A stretch of DNA of 36,558 bases from Candidatus Kapaibacterium sp. (GCA_026390695.1 JAPLFL010000087.1:1-36558); one strand, 5' to 3'. Counted from the stretch's first letter, positions 7,492-15,575 are shown. Numbers and translations: made by a program. The notes: generated from the letters alone by a model not told the origin.

Positions 7492-8772
7492 ATGGCTAAG
7501 AAGAAAAACACAAAAACCAGGATCATCGTTATTTCTGTTGTATCATTACTTGTAATAATTGCACTTATATTGGTTTTCTCTACAAAAGGAGAAAAGCCAA
7601 TCAATGTTCAGGTATCAAAAGTTGAAAAAAGATCAATTACACAGATTGTTTCGGCGGTTGGAAAAATTCAACCAGAGACAGAAGTTAAAATTTCATCGGA
7701 AACCAGTGGTGAAATTATTTTCTTAGGTGTAAACGAAGGTGATCATGTCCATGCCGGTCAATTAGTTGTAAGGATTAAACCGGATATTGTAGAAACGATG
7801 GTAGAGCAGTACAAAGCTGCTGCTGATGCTGCAAAAATGGAAATTGACGGCAGAAAAGTTGAAAAAGATCATACTGAAGCTGATTTGAAAAGAATTACAG
7901 AACTTCTTGCCAAAGATTATGCTTCCAAACAAGACTATGATCGCGCAAAAGCTACTTTTGATGGAGCAGTAAGCAATTATAAGGCTTCCTTATCCCGTTA
8001 TGAGCAGGCTCTTGCTTCTCTAAAACAAATTCAAAAAAATATGTCACGCACAACAATTGCATCTCCAATTGAAGGTATTGTAACAAAATTATCAGTTGAA
8101 AAAGGGGAGAACGTTGTTGGAACAGCCCAAATGCAGGGAACCGAAATGATGCGAATTTCTAATCTTAATGTGATGAATGCTCTTGTCGATGTTGATGAAA
8201 ATGATATAGTGAACGTGAAAGTCGGGGATACCACCAGAATTGAAATAGATGCCTTCCCAAATAAGTCCTTTGTTGGAACTGTATATGAAATCGGACATTC
8301 GGCTAAAGTTTCTGCTCTTGGAAGTCAGGATCAGCAAACAAATTTTGAGGTCAAAATACGTATTATTGATTCTGAAGGAAAGCTTCGTCCTGGCATGAGC
8401 TGTTCAGTAGATATTGAAACCGAAACAAGGCATGATGTTTTAGCTGTTCCACTTCAGGCAGTTACAGTTCGTGACACGAAGAAAAATATTAATCCTGATT
8501 TAAAAGCTTCGAGTATTCAACTTGTTGAAAATGAAGATAAAAAAGCAAAAAATAAACGTCCACCTTCTGTAGTATTTATTAAGCAAGCTGATAAAGCAAT
8601 CATGCAAAGGGTAGAAACCGGATTGAGTGATAATGGATTTATTGAAATAAGGAGTGGTTTAACTTTAGGACAGGAGATTATAAGCGGCGGCTTCGATGCA
8701 GTTAGTAAAACTTTGAACGATAGTTCTAAGATTATGGTAGACACTGCTGCTAAGAAGAAAAAAGGCTTATAA
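7492..8772 (+). CDS. MacA-like periplasmic adaptor subunit (HlyD/RND-MFP family)
   Basis: 426 aa with one N-terminal membrane helix (about 10-27, IIVISVVSLLVIIALILVF) after a Lys-rich start. The biotinyl-lipoyl-like half (VGKIQPETEVKISSETSGEI, then VNEGDHVHAGQLVVRIKPD) is followed by an alpha-helical hairpin (about 105-180), the second lipoyl half (TTIASPIEGIVTKLSVEKGENV), and the beta-barrel and membrane-proximal domains (LNVMNALVDVDENDI, KLRPGMSCSVDIETE). This is the full order of a MacA-type adaptor that bridges an ABC permease and a TolC channel. A lysine-rich insertion (KNINPDLKASS...KKAKNKRPP, about 325-360) is longer than usual. The neighbouring ATPase and permease genes support a tripartite exporter for a peptide, lipid or macrolide-like compound; the substrate is not deducible. 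AGG precedes the start. Confidence 0.92.
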   Translation: MAKKKNTKTRIIVISVVSLLVIIALILVFSTKGEKPINVQVSKVEKRSITQIVSAVGKIQPETEVKISSETSGEIIFLGVNEGDHVHAGQLVVRIKPDIVETMVEQYKAAADAAKMEIDGRKVEKDHTEADLKRITELLAKDYASKQDYDRAKATFDGAVSNYKASLSRYEQALASLKQIQKNMSRTTIASPIEGIVTKLSVEKGENVVGTAQMQGTEMMRISNLNVMNALVDVDENDIVNVKVGDTTRIEIDAFPNKSFVGTVYEIGHSAKVSALGSQDQQTNFEVKIRIIDSEGKLRPGMSCSVDIETETRHDVLAVPLQAVTVRDTKKNINPDLKASSIQLVENEDKKAKNKRPPSVVFIKQADKAIMQRVETGLSDNGFIEIRSGLTLGQEIISGGFDAVSKTLNDSSKIMVDTAAKKKKGL

Positions 8773-8799
8773 GTGAATAATTTTTATAATGCCAAGCAA

Positions 8800-8869
8800 T
8801 GTCATTCAGAGCGAAGCGAAGAATCTCCTTTACTGGAACTTTCAGATTCATATATTCATTCAAATGACA
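8800..8869. repeat. Imperfect inverted repeat with GAGCGAAGCGAAGAATC core
   Basis: The outer arms TGTCATT (8800-8806) and AATGACA (8863-8869) pair. Inside are GAGCGAAGCGAAGAATCT and a partly complementary AGATTCAT. The GTCATTCnGAGCGAAGCGAAGAATC word is a widespread dispersed repeat in bacterial genomes (from memory). It lies between the adaptor and ATPase genes and could form an RNA hairpin that tunes their relative expression. Confidence 0.65.
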
Positions 8870-8955
8870 GATAAAGTTTTTAGATTTGATACTAAGTTTT
8901 TATGGAAATCATATTAACTTAATTGGGAATAAATAATGATGGGAAAAAATATAAA

Positions 8956-9678
8956 ATGAGAATTAGTGAATCAAATAATGGAGCAATAATCCACATTAGG
9001 AATATTGCAAAATTGTATAAAATGGGAACCGAAATTGTGCATGCACTTCGTGATGTCTCTCTTGATATTTTCCCCAATGAATATCTTGCAATAATGGGTC
9101 CATCGGGTTCTGGAAAATCTACTCTGATGAATATTCTCGGTTGCCTGGACACGCCAACAACAGGTATTTATAATTTCAAAGGTGATGATGTTAATGAAAT
9201 GACAGATAACGATTTAGCTAAAATCAGAAACAAAGAAATCGGGTTTGTCTTTCAGACTTTTAATTTATTAGCACGTGCTACATCATTGAAAAATGTGGAA
9301 CTGCCATTGGTTTATTCAGGAGTATCATCTTCCGATCGCCGTGAACGGGCTGAGCAAACCCTGAAAGATGTTGGTTTAGGTGATAGAATTACTCATAAAC
9401 CCAATGAACTATCCGGTGGCCAGCGACAGAGAGTTGCTATCGCTCGTGCGCTTGTAACTTCACCTTCAATTATTCTTGCCGATGAGCCAACCGGAAATCT
9501 GGATACAAAAACAGGGGAGGACATAATGAAACTTTTTAAAGATTTATGGAAAAAAGGAAATACAATTATATTAGTTACTCATGAAGAAGATATTGCTCGC
9601 CATGCACAAAGAATAATACGTCTTCGCGATGGTTTGGTTGAGCACGACGGTGTTAATCCTAATCAATTATTGGTTTAA
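8956..9678 (+). CDS. MacB/LolD-type ABC transporter ATP-binding protein
   Basis: 240 aa from the ATG at 8956. An upstream in-frame TTG at 8923 would add 11 unlikely residues. All ABC ATPase motifs are intact: Walker [10 protein letters not shown] (48-56), Q-loop FQTFNLL, signature [10 protein letters not shown] (152 on), Walker [13 protein letters not shown] with D176/E177, and the H-loop VTHEED. The [14 protein letters not shown] start and the DEPTGNLDT ending are typical of the MacB/LolD/FtsE exporter group. It powers the separately encoded permease, whose gene starts 2 nt after this stop, so translation is probably coupled. In E. coli MacB the ATPase and permease are fused; here they are split. 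No second ATPase gene lies near the second permease, so it may serve both. Confidence 0.94.
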   Translation: MRISESNNGAIIHIRNIAKLYKMGTEIVHALRDVSLDIFPNEYLAIMGPSGSGKSTLMNILGCLDTPTTGIYNFKGDDVNEMTDNDLAKIRNKEIGFVFQTFNLLARATSLKNVELPLVYSGVSSSDRRERAEQTLKDVGLGDRITHKPNELSGGQRQRVAIARALVTSPSIILADEPTGNLDTKTGEDIMKLFKDLWKKGNTIILVTHEEDIARHAQRIIRLRDGLVEHDGVNPNQLLV

Positions 9679-9680
9679 AA

Positions 9681-10937
9681 ATGATAAAAATATCTGAAAT
9701 AACTGAAGTAGGTCGTCAGGTTCTTGAATCTTTATTTTCTAATCCATTGCGCTCCTTTCTTTCTTCTCTCGGAGTAATTATCGGAATTTCATTCGTAATT
9801 ACAATGGGTTGGCTTTTGGACGGAATGAATAATGTTTTAGAAGATACAATTAATCTAATCGGCGAGGATATGATTTATATTGAAAAGTTTAGCTGGACAG
9901 GTGGTCATCAGTGGAAACTATACGAACAAAGAAAAGATATAACTTACGATCAGGCTATGGAATTTTGCCGAAGAATTAAAGTAGCACAAATAGCTATGCC
10001 AATAACACGAAAAGGTGGCGCAAAATTAAAATATCAATCTAATACCTACAATGGATTTTTAACCAACGGTACGAAAAGCGAATATGGACTCACTCCTGCT
10101 GCAACGATGTTGGATGGTCGTTTCTTTCTACCAATCGAAGATCTTTCCTCTGCAAGAGTTGTAGTTTTGGCATATAATGCTTACAAAACTATATTCGGTG
10201 AAACTGAAGCAGTAGGGAAAACAATTAAAATCCAAGGTTATGATTTTCGAATCGTCGGAGTGATAAAAAAACGTGGGACTGCCATGATGGACTTCGTCGA
10301 TAATCAGATTTTCATCCCGATTAGTGTTTTTAATAAAATGTTTGATAACTCTCATCGTTCATTTTCTATTGCAATTAAAGCTGGAAACCCAAAAGAAATG
10401 GATGAAGTTCGCGAAGAAGCTCAAGGATTAATGCGTATCATTCGCAATATTCCGCCCGGCAAAGAAGACGATTTCTCGCTCAATGAAACAAAAACTCTTG
10501 AATCCAGTATTGAAACCTTCCGGCTCTACGTTGGGGGTATAGGAATCGGCTTCACCGTACTTTCTTTCATTGTGGGTATTATTGGAATCGTAAATATCAT
10601 GTTCGTCTCAGTCACCGAAAGAACCAAAGAAATCGGTATTCGCAAAGCAATCGGAGCAAAAAAGATTTCCATTTTGCTTCAGTTTATCATTGAATCGACA
10701 GCATTATGCTTAGTAGGAGCAATTGTTTCTTACATTGTATGTTCAATATTATTCTTTGTAGTTGCTTCAACATTACCCGGCTTAGTACCATCATTAGGAT
10801 TCCTATCAAAATTCATTCCGGTCTCATTTTTCTTTATTGCATCGGGATTATCCATATTTGTAGGTATTATAGCTGGATTTATCCCAGCATTAAGAGCAGC
10901 GAATCTCGATCCGGTCGATGCGCTAAGATATGATTAA
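9681..10937 (+). CDS. MacB-type ABC transporter permease (first copy)
   Basis: 418 aa. One N-terminal membrane helix (about 24-46: SFLSSLGVIIGISFVITMGW) is followed by a large periplasmic MacB_PCD domain (about 50-270). Three C-terminal helices of the FtsX domain follow (about 285-310, 335-360, 380-405). The cytoplasmic loop VTERTKEIGIRKAIGAKK is the ATPase-contact signature of FtsX/MacB permeases. The ending FIPALRAANLDPVDALRYD is canonical. It is coupled to the ATPase gene 2 nt upstream. With the adaptor and the TolC-like channel it forms a MacAB-TolC-like exporter. Codon use and composition match its neighbours. Confidence 0.93.
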   Translation: MIKISEITEVGRQVLESLFSNPLRSFLSSLGVIIGISFVITMGWLLDGMNNVLEDTINLIGEDMIYIEKFSWTGGHQWKLYEQRKDITYDQAMEFCRRIKVAQIAMPITRKGGAKLKYQSNTYNGFLTNGTKSEYGLTPAATMLDGRFFLPIEDLSSARVVVLAYNAYKTIFGETEAVGKTIKIQGYDFRIVGVIKKRGTAMMDFVDNQIFIPISVFNKMFDNSHRSFSIAIKAGNPKEMDEVREEAQGLMRIIRNIPPGKEDDFSLNETKTLESSIETFRLYVGGIGIGFTVLSFIVGIIGIVNIMFVSVTERTKEIGIRKAIGAKKISILLQFIIESTALCLVGAIVSYIVCSILFFVVASTLPGLVPSLGFLSKFIPVSFFFIASGLSIFVGIIAGFIPALRAANLDPVDALRYD

Positions 10938-10939
10938 AT

Positions 10940-11028
10940 AATGAAGAATTAAAAAATGCAAAATGCAGAATGGTTCTTTAATGAATAATATAATTTGCAT
11001 TTTGAATTATACATTTTACATTATAAAA
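10940..11028. repeat. AATGCAAAATGC-type imperfect inverted repeat
   Basis: AAAAATGCAAAATGCAGAAT on the left is answered by TTTGCATTTTGAATTATACA and TTTTACATTAT on the right, giving a long imperfect stem directly after the permease stop. This type of tract is common between genes in Bacteroidota-like genomes (from memory). It may act as a weak terminator or as an RNA-stabilising 3' hairpin; no T-run follows. Confidence 0.55.
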
Positions 11029-11067
11029 GTTCTTTGATAGATTTTACTTGTTTTTAAGGTTTATAGG

Positions 11068-11213
11068 CTTTTGGTGCCGTTTGCTACACTTTTGAAGCCT
11101 TTCGCTACACTTTTGAATGCGCTTGCTACACTTTTGAATAAGTACGCAATGCTTTTGCTGTGATTCAAAAGTGCATCCAAAGACTTCAAAAGCTCAACCA
11201 AGGCATTCAAAAG
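11068..11213. repeat. 21-bp-period array A, five direct units then three inverted units
   Basis: The core CTTTTG recurs at exactly 11068, 11089, 11110, 11131 and 11152. Units two to four share CTACACTTTTGAA. After 11163 the core appears inverted, TTCAAAAG, at 11164, 11185 and 11206, again 21 bp apart. Left cores at 11131, 11110 and 11089 can pair in register with right cores at 11164, 11185 and 11206; the innermost pair is 11 bp (CACTTTTGAAT/ATTCAAAAGTG). A period of 21 equals seven codons, and both strands have open frames through the array. Plus: heptads such as LLKPFAT and LLNALAT, then FKS heptads in another frame. Minus: one open frame from 11279 to the TAA at 11061-11063 that carries LLN-type heptads followed by FKSVA-type heptads, but with no ATG. 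Confidence 0.85.
11074..11163 (+). CDS. Possible heptad-repeat microprotein (array A, speculative)
   Basis: A 29-codon frame from a GTG (or a TTG one codon earlier) to TGA. It reads nearly four hydrophobic heptads of the form LL-[NK]-x-[FLY]-A-[TM]. A weak TAGG lies 8 nt upstream of the GTG. Against it: very short, no ATG, no strong ribosome site, and the repeat structure of the DNA could produce the peptide pattern by itself. In favour: the same peptide pattern, in the same codon phase, is encoded by array B from different DNA. Confidence 0.2.
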   Translation: MPFATLLKPFATLLNALATLLNKYAMLLL

Positions 11214-11418
11214 CGTATCAAAAGGGTTTTTATGCGATTTTAATTGTTTTTTGTTATATTTATATTTAGGAGTGTTTATTTATGAATCCATGCTGAACTT
11301 TGTATGTTCACCTCTAACTTAGTTAACACAATGACGCGCGACCAGACCGAATTTACGGCAAGCGTGAATACATAATAAAACTAAAAGAATATTTTATTAA
11401 TTAATTGAAGGAATATAT

Positions 11419-12060
11419 ATGCAAAAACTTGTGGTACGGTGCTTTACTATCTCTTTGGATGGGTATAGTGCAAGCACGAATCAAACACTCGAACAGCCGT
11501 TTGGGGAAAATGGAATAAGGCTTATGAATTGGGCATTTGCTACTAAGCATTTCAGTAAGATGTTTGGAAAATCATCCGGCGAAGAAGGAATAGACAACGA
11601 TTTAGCCGCGGCTGCCGATGAAAATATCGGGGCAACTATCATGGGACGTCACATGTTTGGTGCTGACCGCGGGCCATTTGATATGTCATGGAAGGGCTGG
11701 TGGGGTGATAATCCTCCTTATCATCATCAGGTTTTCGTCCTAAGTCATCATCGGCGAGAGAGTTTTGCGCTGGAAGGAAATAATAGCTTTACATTCATTA
11801 ATGACGGAATTGAATCGGCTCTTGAGAAGGCATTTACTGCTGCCAACGGCAAGGATGTACGCATTGGCGGAGGCGCTGATACTGTCCGCCAATATTTAAA
11901 AGCCGGACTTATTGATGAACTTCATCTGGTGCAAGTTCCAATTTTATTCGGGCAGGGAGAAAGAATTTTTGAAGGATTGGGAGGAATCGAAGATCAATAT
12001 GAATGCAAGAAATTTATTCCTTCAAATTCAGTATCGCATATAATTATAGGTAGAAAATAG
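11419..12060 (+). CDS. RibD C-terminal/dihydrofolate-reductase-like family protein
   Basis: 213 aa. Begins LVVRCFTISLDGYSA, the typical first strand and loop of the family. Then come ATIMGRHMFGADRGPF (nucleotide-contact region), VFVLSHHRRESF and KDVRIGGGADTVRQYLKAGLIDELHL, whose GGG loop and I-D-E-L-H motif are the RibD_C signature. It ends VPILFGQGERIFEGL. Such stand-alone proteins bind NAD(P)H in a Rossmann-like fold and are predicted reductases, but their substrates are generally unknown; they are not the folate enzyme by default. AAGGA lies 6 nt before the ATG. It is flanked on both sides by repeats and splits the two permease genes of the exporter locus, which suggests a later insertion. 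Confidence in the family is high, in function low. Confidence 0.9.
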   Translation: MQKLVVRCFTISLDGYSASTNQTLEQPFGENGIRLMNWAFATKHFSKMFGKSSGEEGIDNDLAAAADENIGATIMGRHMFGADRGPFDMSWKGWWGDNPPYHHQVFVLSHHRRESFALEGNNSFTFINDGIESALEKAFTAANGKDVRIGGGADTVRQYLKAGLIDELHLVQVPILFGQGERIFEGLGGIEDQYECKKFIPSNSVSHIIIGRK

Positions 12061-12088
12061 ACTTACTATTATAAAGATACTCTTACCT

Positions 12089-12114
12089 CGTTACCAAGCT
12101 CCTGCTTAGTAACG
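12089..12114. repeat. Hairpin with GCTCCTGCTT core (copy 1)
   Basis: CGTTACCAAGC-TCCT-GCTTAGTAACG: 11-bp arms with one mismatch. It is the first of two adjacent hairpins after the reductase-like gene and is related in core to the copy at 15478. It may serve as a 3' RNA structure; no T-tract. Confidence 0.75.
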
Positions 12115-12125
12115 GATAAAGAATC

Positions 12126-12151
12126 TGTTCCCAAGCAGGGGCTTGGGAACA
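12126..12151. repeat. Hairpin with GCAGGGGC core (copy 2)
   Basis: TGTTCCCAAGC-AGGG-GCTTGGGAACA: perfect 11-bp arms, 4-nt loop. Its AAGC...GCTT core resembles the first hairpin, with the loop in the reverse-complement sense (AGGG against TCCT). GTTCCCAAGC palindromes are a known dispersed repeat type (from memory). Confidence 0.8.
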
Positions 12152-12234
12152 AGAATGAAAATTACTTTTATTTTTTTACAACATTTTTCAATTCCATTCG
12201 TACATAAACCAGTTATTAATAGGAAAAAAGAAAA

Positions 12235-13467
12235 ATGATTATCATCGAAAGTATCAAACAGGCGTTTATCGCAATGAGCATGTATAAATTACGTGCTTCA
12301 CTGACGCTTTTATCAATCGCAATCGGAGTTTTTGCGATTATGGGAGTGGGCACTCTGACAAAATCAATGGATTCTGCAATTAATGGCGAGCTTGCTAAAA
12401 TGGGTGAAAATACATTTTATATAGAGAAGATGCCGAAGTTTGCAAAGGGACCGGCTGATTGGCGTCGTTATCAGAAGCGCAAACCAATTACATTCAGTCA
12501 AGTGAAAGAACTGAAGAAGAAAATGCAAAGTGCAGAACAAATTTCATGCATTGGTGCAACAATGTCTCAGACTGTTAAAGCCGGTGATCTGACAACCGAT
12601 CCTGATGTAGTATTGGTCGGTGCCGATGAAAATTATTCAATTGTTTACAATAGTGAAATTGTTGAGGGCAGGCCTTTTACTGCAGAAGATATTTCACTTA
12701 GCAGGAATGTTGCGTTGATTGGTTTTGATATAATTACAAAAGTTTTTCCTCATACTAATCCTGTTGGACAGAGGATACGTATTGGATCGCATAATTTTAC
12801 AGTAATTGGAATAACAGAAAAGAAGGGAGCTATATTAGGGAATAGTCAGGATAACCGTGCTATAATTCCTGTTACTCAATTTTTGCAATATTATACGAGC
12901 GAATGGGATGAAACGCTAACGATAACCGTAAAAGCTGCTCAGAAACAAGACTTAACTAAAAGCATGGACGAAGCGATTGGTCTGATGCGCACGATAAGGA
13001 ACGTTCAGCCATGGGAAGAAAATAGTTTTGAAGTAGAGACGAACGAATCAATTTCTGATCAATTCGGTTCATTCATGGCATATTTATATGTTTTTGGTGC
13101 AATTTGTGGTGGAATTTCGTTAATTGCCGCCGGAATAGGGATTATGAACATCATGTTAGTTTCTGTTAAAGAGAGAACGCGTGAGATTGGAGTTCGCAAG
13201 GCAATAGGGGCGCGACGAAGTTGGATTTTATGGCAATTTATTATTGAGACGATTACATTGTGCCAGTTGGGAGGTGCGATTGGAATACTGATTGGATTTG
13301 TGGCAGGGATGGCACTTGGTCAGGCGATGAATTTAAAAATCGTATTTCCGGGATTTTGGGTAGCATTGAGTATAGGAATATGTACTTTGTTGGGATTGGT
13401 TTTTGGTGCATATCCTGCCTGGAAAGCCTCTAAGCTGGATCCGATTGAAGCGCTGAGATATGAATGA
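12235..13467 (+). CDS. MacB-type ABC transporter permease (second copy)
   Basis: 410 aa, same layout as the first permease. N-terminal helix (LRASLTLLSIAIGVFAIMGVG), periplasmic MacB_PCD domain, then three FtsX helices. The contact loop is VKERTREIGVRKAIGARR and the ending YPAWKASKLDPIEALRYE. The two permeases are clearly paralogous but well diverged, so this is an old duplication, not a recent one. They could pair as a heterodimer on the single upstream ATPase, or this one could use an ATPase encoded elsewhere. It is separated from the first permease by about 1.3 kb holding the reductase-like gene and repeats, so it may have its own promoter. AGGA-rich sequence precedes the ATG. Confidence 0.93.
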   Translation: MIIIESIKQAFIAMSMYKLRASLTLLSIAIGVFAIMGVGTLTKSMDSAINGELAKMGENTFYIEKMPKFAKGPADWRRYQKRKPITFSQVKELKKKMQSAEQISCIGATMSQTVKAGDLTTDPDVVLVGADENYSIVYNSEIVEGRPFTAEDISLSRNVALIGFDIITKVFPHTNPVGQRIRIGSHNFTVIGITEKKGAILGNSQDNRAIIPVTQFLQYYTSEWDETLTITVKAAQKQDLTKSMDEAIGLMRTIRNVQPWEENSFEVETNESISDQFGSFMAYLYVFGAICGGISLIAAGIGIMNIMLVSVKERTREIGVRKAIGARRSWILWQFIIETITLCQLGGAIGILIGFVAGMALGQAMNLKIVFPGFWVALSIGICTLLGLVFGAYPAWKASKLDPIEALRYE

Positions 13468-13499
13468 GTCTTTAAAGTTTATAAAGCTAATGAGCAAGT

Positions 13500-13898
13500 C
13501 TAAGCTCTTTTTTTCAATAATTTTCCTGATAATGTTGCGAAAAAACCTAATATCAGACCGGAAATTATTCCTATAATCGGGCCGGTTATCAGCATCATTA
13601 GTTTTGGATTAATGTTAGTTGACATATTGGCCATCATTTCGGCTTCGTTTGAATGATGAGCAATATAATCATTGAAAAGTAGAATGTGGGCGCATGTAAT
13701 CCATACGCAATTTGCCAAACTGGTTAAAAAGCCGTGGAGAAAAAGTTTTTGTTTGCATGTTTTAGCAATTATATAAGCTGAAACAATGAAAATGATTAAC
13801 CAAAAAATTGGCTCAATTGATGATGGAATTACGTAAACTGTTAGGATTGACATTAGAAATCCGAAAAAAGATAAAGTCAGTATAATCTTTTTATTCAT
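13500..13898 (-). CDS. Small four-helix membrane protein, unknown function
   Basis: 132 aa with predicted membrane helices at about 5-25, 30-48, 55-75 and 100-125. A polar loop (about 80-97: AHHSNEAEMMANMSTNINPK) precedes LMMLITGPIIGIISGLILGFF. I recall conserved Bacteroidota membrane proteins with an EAEMMAxM...PxLMMxxxGPIIGxxSG pattern; none has an assigned role. GGAG stands 8 nt before the ATG. It is convergent with the second permease (32 nt between stops) and lies downstream of the trypsin-fold lipoprotein gene (24 nt), with which it may be co-transcribed. Confidence 0.78.
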   Translation of the reverse strand: MNKKIILTLSFFGFLMSILTVYVIPSSIEPIFWLIIFIVSAYIIAKTCKQKLFLHGFLTSLANCVWITCAHILLFNDYIAHHSNEAEMMANMSTNINPKLMMLITGPIIGIISGLILGFFATLSGKLLKKRA

Positions 13899-13922
13899 AA
13901 TTCAACTCCGATTTTTTTAAAA

Positions 13923-15356
13923 CTATAATTTTTTACTATAAACTTCAACTAAATATATTCCTTTTTTAAGAACTTTAATTTGTTCATGTCGTGTTAGTGA
14001 TTTTAAGGAATTATCATTAACCAACGGATTGCTAAAACCTTTGGAAAAAATAAAATCATATACTGCTTTAGACTTTATTGCACATCCTGAATTATATATT
14101 TTTGATTTGAATCTGTAATTATTAACTATACCTGTGAAATATCCATTTTTGTCGAAAAGTGGGGAACCATTGGAACCATCAGGTAATATTATAGATAATA
14201 AATACTGGGAATTGTTATTGTCAAATCCGGTTTTGGATTTTATTAAACCACTTGTCGATTTTATTTCGTCCTCTAAAATATTCAATATTGGAAAACCAAG
14301 AATATAAATTTCATCGCCTTCATTTTTGTCATCTTGATTTAAATATAATGTAGAATTCTCAAGATTAATTGTTGAATCAGTTAATTTAAGAATTATCAGA
14401 TCATTAGCGGTGTCTGAATATTCAATTGAGGCTTCGTGAGTAGTTAAAAAATCACCATTTATTCCTCTAATATAAAAGAAGTAATTTGTGGAGTCAAACG
14501 AATGATGAAAAGTAAGAATCCTGTTTTGTCCGAAAGAAAAACCTGATCTGCTTCCAGTTGTGTTACTAAACTTACACGAATCAGGAAATATCTTAGGCAT
14601 TATTTTTAGGAATTTATCATCAATAAATCGAATGAACCTGTCTTCAAATAATAAAAACTTTCCATCATGAATCATTTTTTGATCATCGAAAACTACAGAT
14701 TCAAATAAACTCTTGTTTATTGATCGTTTAGCAATAGCAAGTATATCTCCAGTTTTCCATTTTCTCTTTGCGTCATAGTAACCATATTTAGGGGGTTCCA
14801 AATTTTCAAATCCATTAAGATAATAAATGATGTATGAACTATCACGCTTGATACAATTGAAATTAATTGGAAAATTAGAATATTCTGAAGCAAAATAACT
14901 GACATCCTTAGTATAAGTACCCTCAAAAGCATCTGATTTATGATAAGACCATGCGTCTAACAAACTATCATTATTAATAATAACGGTTTCAGGAGGTTTC
15001 TCAAAATACAATTTGGTTTTAATATTAACACTACGTTTATTCTTTGAAATGAAATCAGGATCATCTTTTGGATCTTGAAAATAAATAATATTGGCTCCAT
15101 TTAGTCTTGCTTCATTTTCAATGAAAAGCTCAAATTCATTAAGAAAAGTATGATCATAATAATAATAATTAGCTTTCACCAACATATCAGCTATGAAAAC
15201 AGCATCTTTGGGTGGTTCTCGATCGGCATTATGGAGATATACAACGGAAGAATCAGATAGTGGAGGCATTTTTTTAAATATTTGCATTTCTGATTTAAAA
15301 GGAACGCAAGCAGTAATTATTAGGGAAGCTAATAATAGATTAGCAGATCTAAACAT
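13923..15356 (-). CDS. Lipoprotein with trypsin-like domain, apparently altered nucleophile
   Basis: 477 aa. The N-terminus MFRSANLLLASLIITAC is a lipoprotein signal with lipobox Cys17; GGAG precedes the ATG. Residues 30-240 are a poorly recognisable N-terminal region. Residues about 260-440 are trypsin-like: TTGSRSGFSFGQNRILTFHH places the catalytic His at 284/285, SDTANDLIILKL gives Asp319, and LPDGSNGSPLFDKNGYFTGI (391-410) is the active-site loop. In the usual G-x-S-G-S-P loop the nucleophile is the third residue; here that position is Asn396 (codon AAT), flanked by S395 and S398. It may therefore be an inactive scaffold, or use a shifted Ser. It is anchored to a membrane facing the periplasm or surface. 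Substrate unknown. Confidence 0.82.
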   Translation of the reverse strand: MFRSANLLLASLIITACVPFKSEMQIFKKMPPLSDSSVVYLHNADREPPKDAVFIADMLVKANYYYYDHTFLNEFELFIENEARLNGANIIYFQDPKDDPDFISKNKRSVNIKTKLYFEKPPETVIINNDSLLDAWSYHKSDAFEGTYTKDVSYFASEYSNFPINFNCIKRDSSYIIYYLNGFENLEPPKYGYYDAKRKWKTGDILAIAKRSINKSLFESVVFDDQKMIHDGKFLLFEDRFIRFIDDKFLKIMPKIFPDSCKFSNTTGSRSGFSFGQNRILTFHHSFDSTNYFFYIRGINGDFLTTHEASIEYSDTANDLIILKLTDSTINLENSTLYLNQDDKNEGDEIYILGFPILNILEDEIKSTSGLIKSKTGFDNNNSQYLLSIILPDGSNGSPLFDKNGYFTGIVNNYRFKSKIYNSGCAIKSKAVYDFIFSKGFSNPLVNDNSLKSLTRHEQIKVLKKGIYLVEVYSKKL

Positions 15357-15477
15357 TAACGCTCCATTTAATTATAATAAAATAATCAGTCCAGAAGTCA
15401 ATCATATAAGTTTCAATCTGAAAGTTCATAAAGTCATTTATAAGGAGTGAAAAAAATGATTTTTTATTCCCTCTAAT

Positions 15478-15519
15478 ATCTATCTCACCACATAGCTCCT
15501 GCTTTGTAGCGAGATAGAT
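15478..15519. repeat. Hairpin with AGCTCCTGCTT core (copy 3)
   Basis: The outer arms ATCTATCTC/GAGATAGAT pair perfectly (9 bp) around a partly paired inner stem and the AGCTCCTGCTT core shared with 12089-12114. The stems of the copies differ in sequence while the core is kept. Lies between the DUF6580-like and trypsin-like genes. Confidence 0.75.
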
Positions 15520-15575
15520 GACAATATTGACAAAAGCTTTACTTATAAAACAACCTCAAGGCTAATACAAATCAT

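Larger units (their letters stand above)
10938..11418. other. Repeat-rich intergenic region without a conventional gene
   Basis: Three parts. 10938-11030 is an AATGCAAAATGC-type inverted tract. 11068-11224 is a 21-bp-period array that changes orientation. 11225-11418 is AT-rich DNA with no evident motif apart from a good AAGGA ribosome site just before the next ATG. No gene longer than the short heptad frames described separately is supported. Confidence 0.6.

Noticed and set aside
9681-13467. The two permeases as one gene broken by an insertion
   Set aside because: Each has a full N-terminal helix, periplasmic domain, three FtsX helices and a canonical C-terminus, so both are complete genes.
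13492-13515. Intrinsic terminator between the convergent permease and membrane-protein genes
   Set aside because: GAGC...GCTC followed by seven T is visible, but the stem is only 4 bp and overlaps the end of the minus-strand gene, so it is too weak to call.
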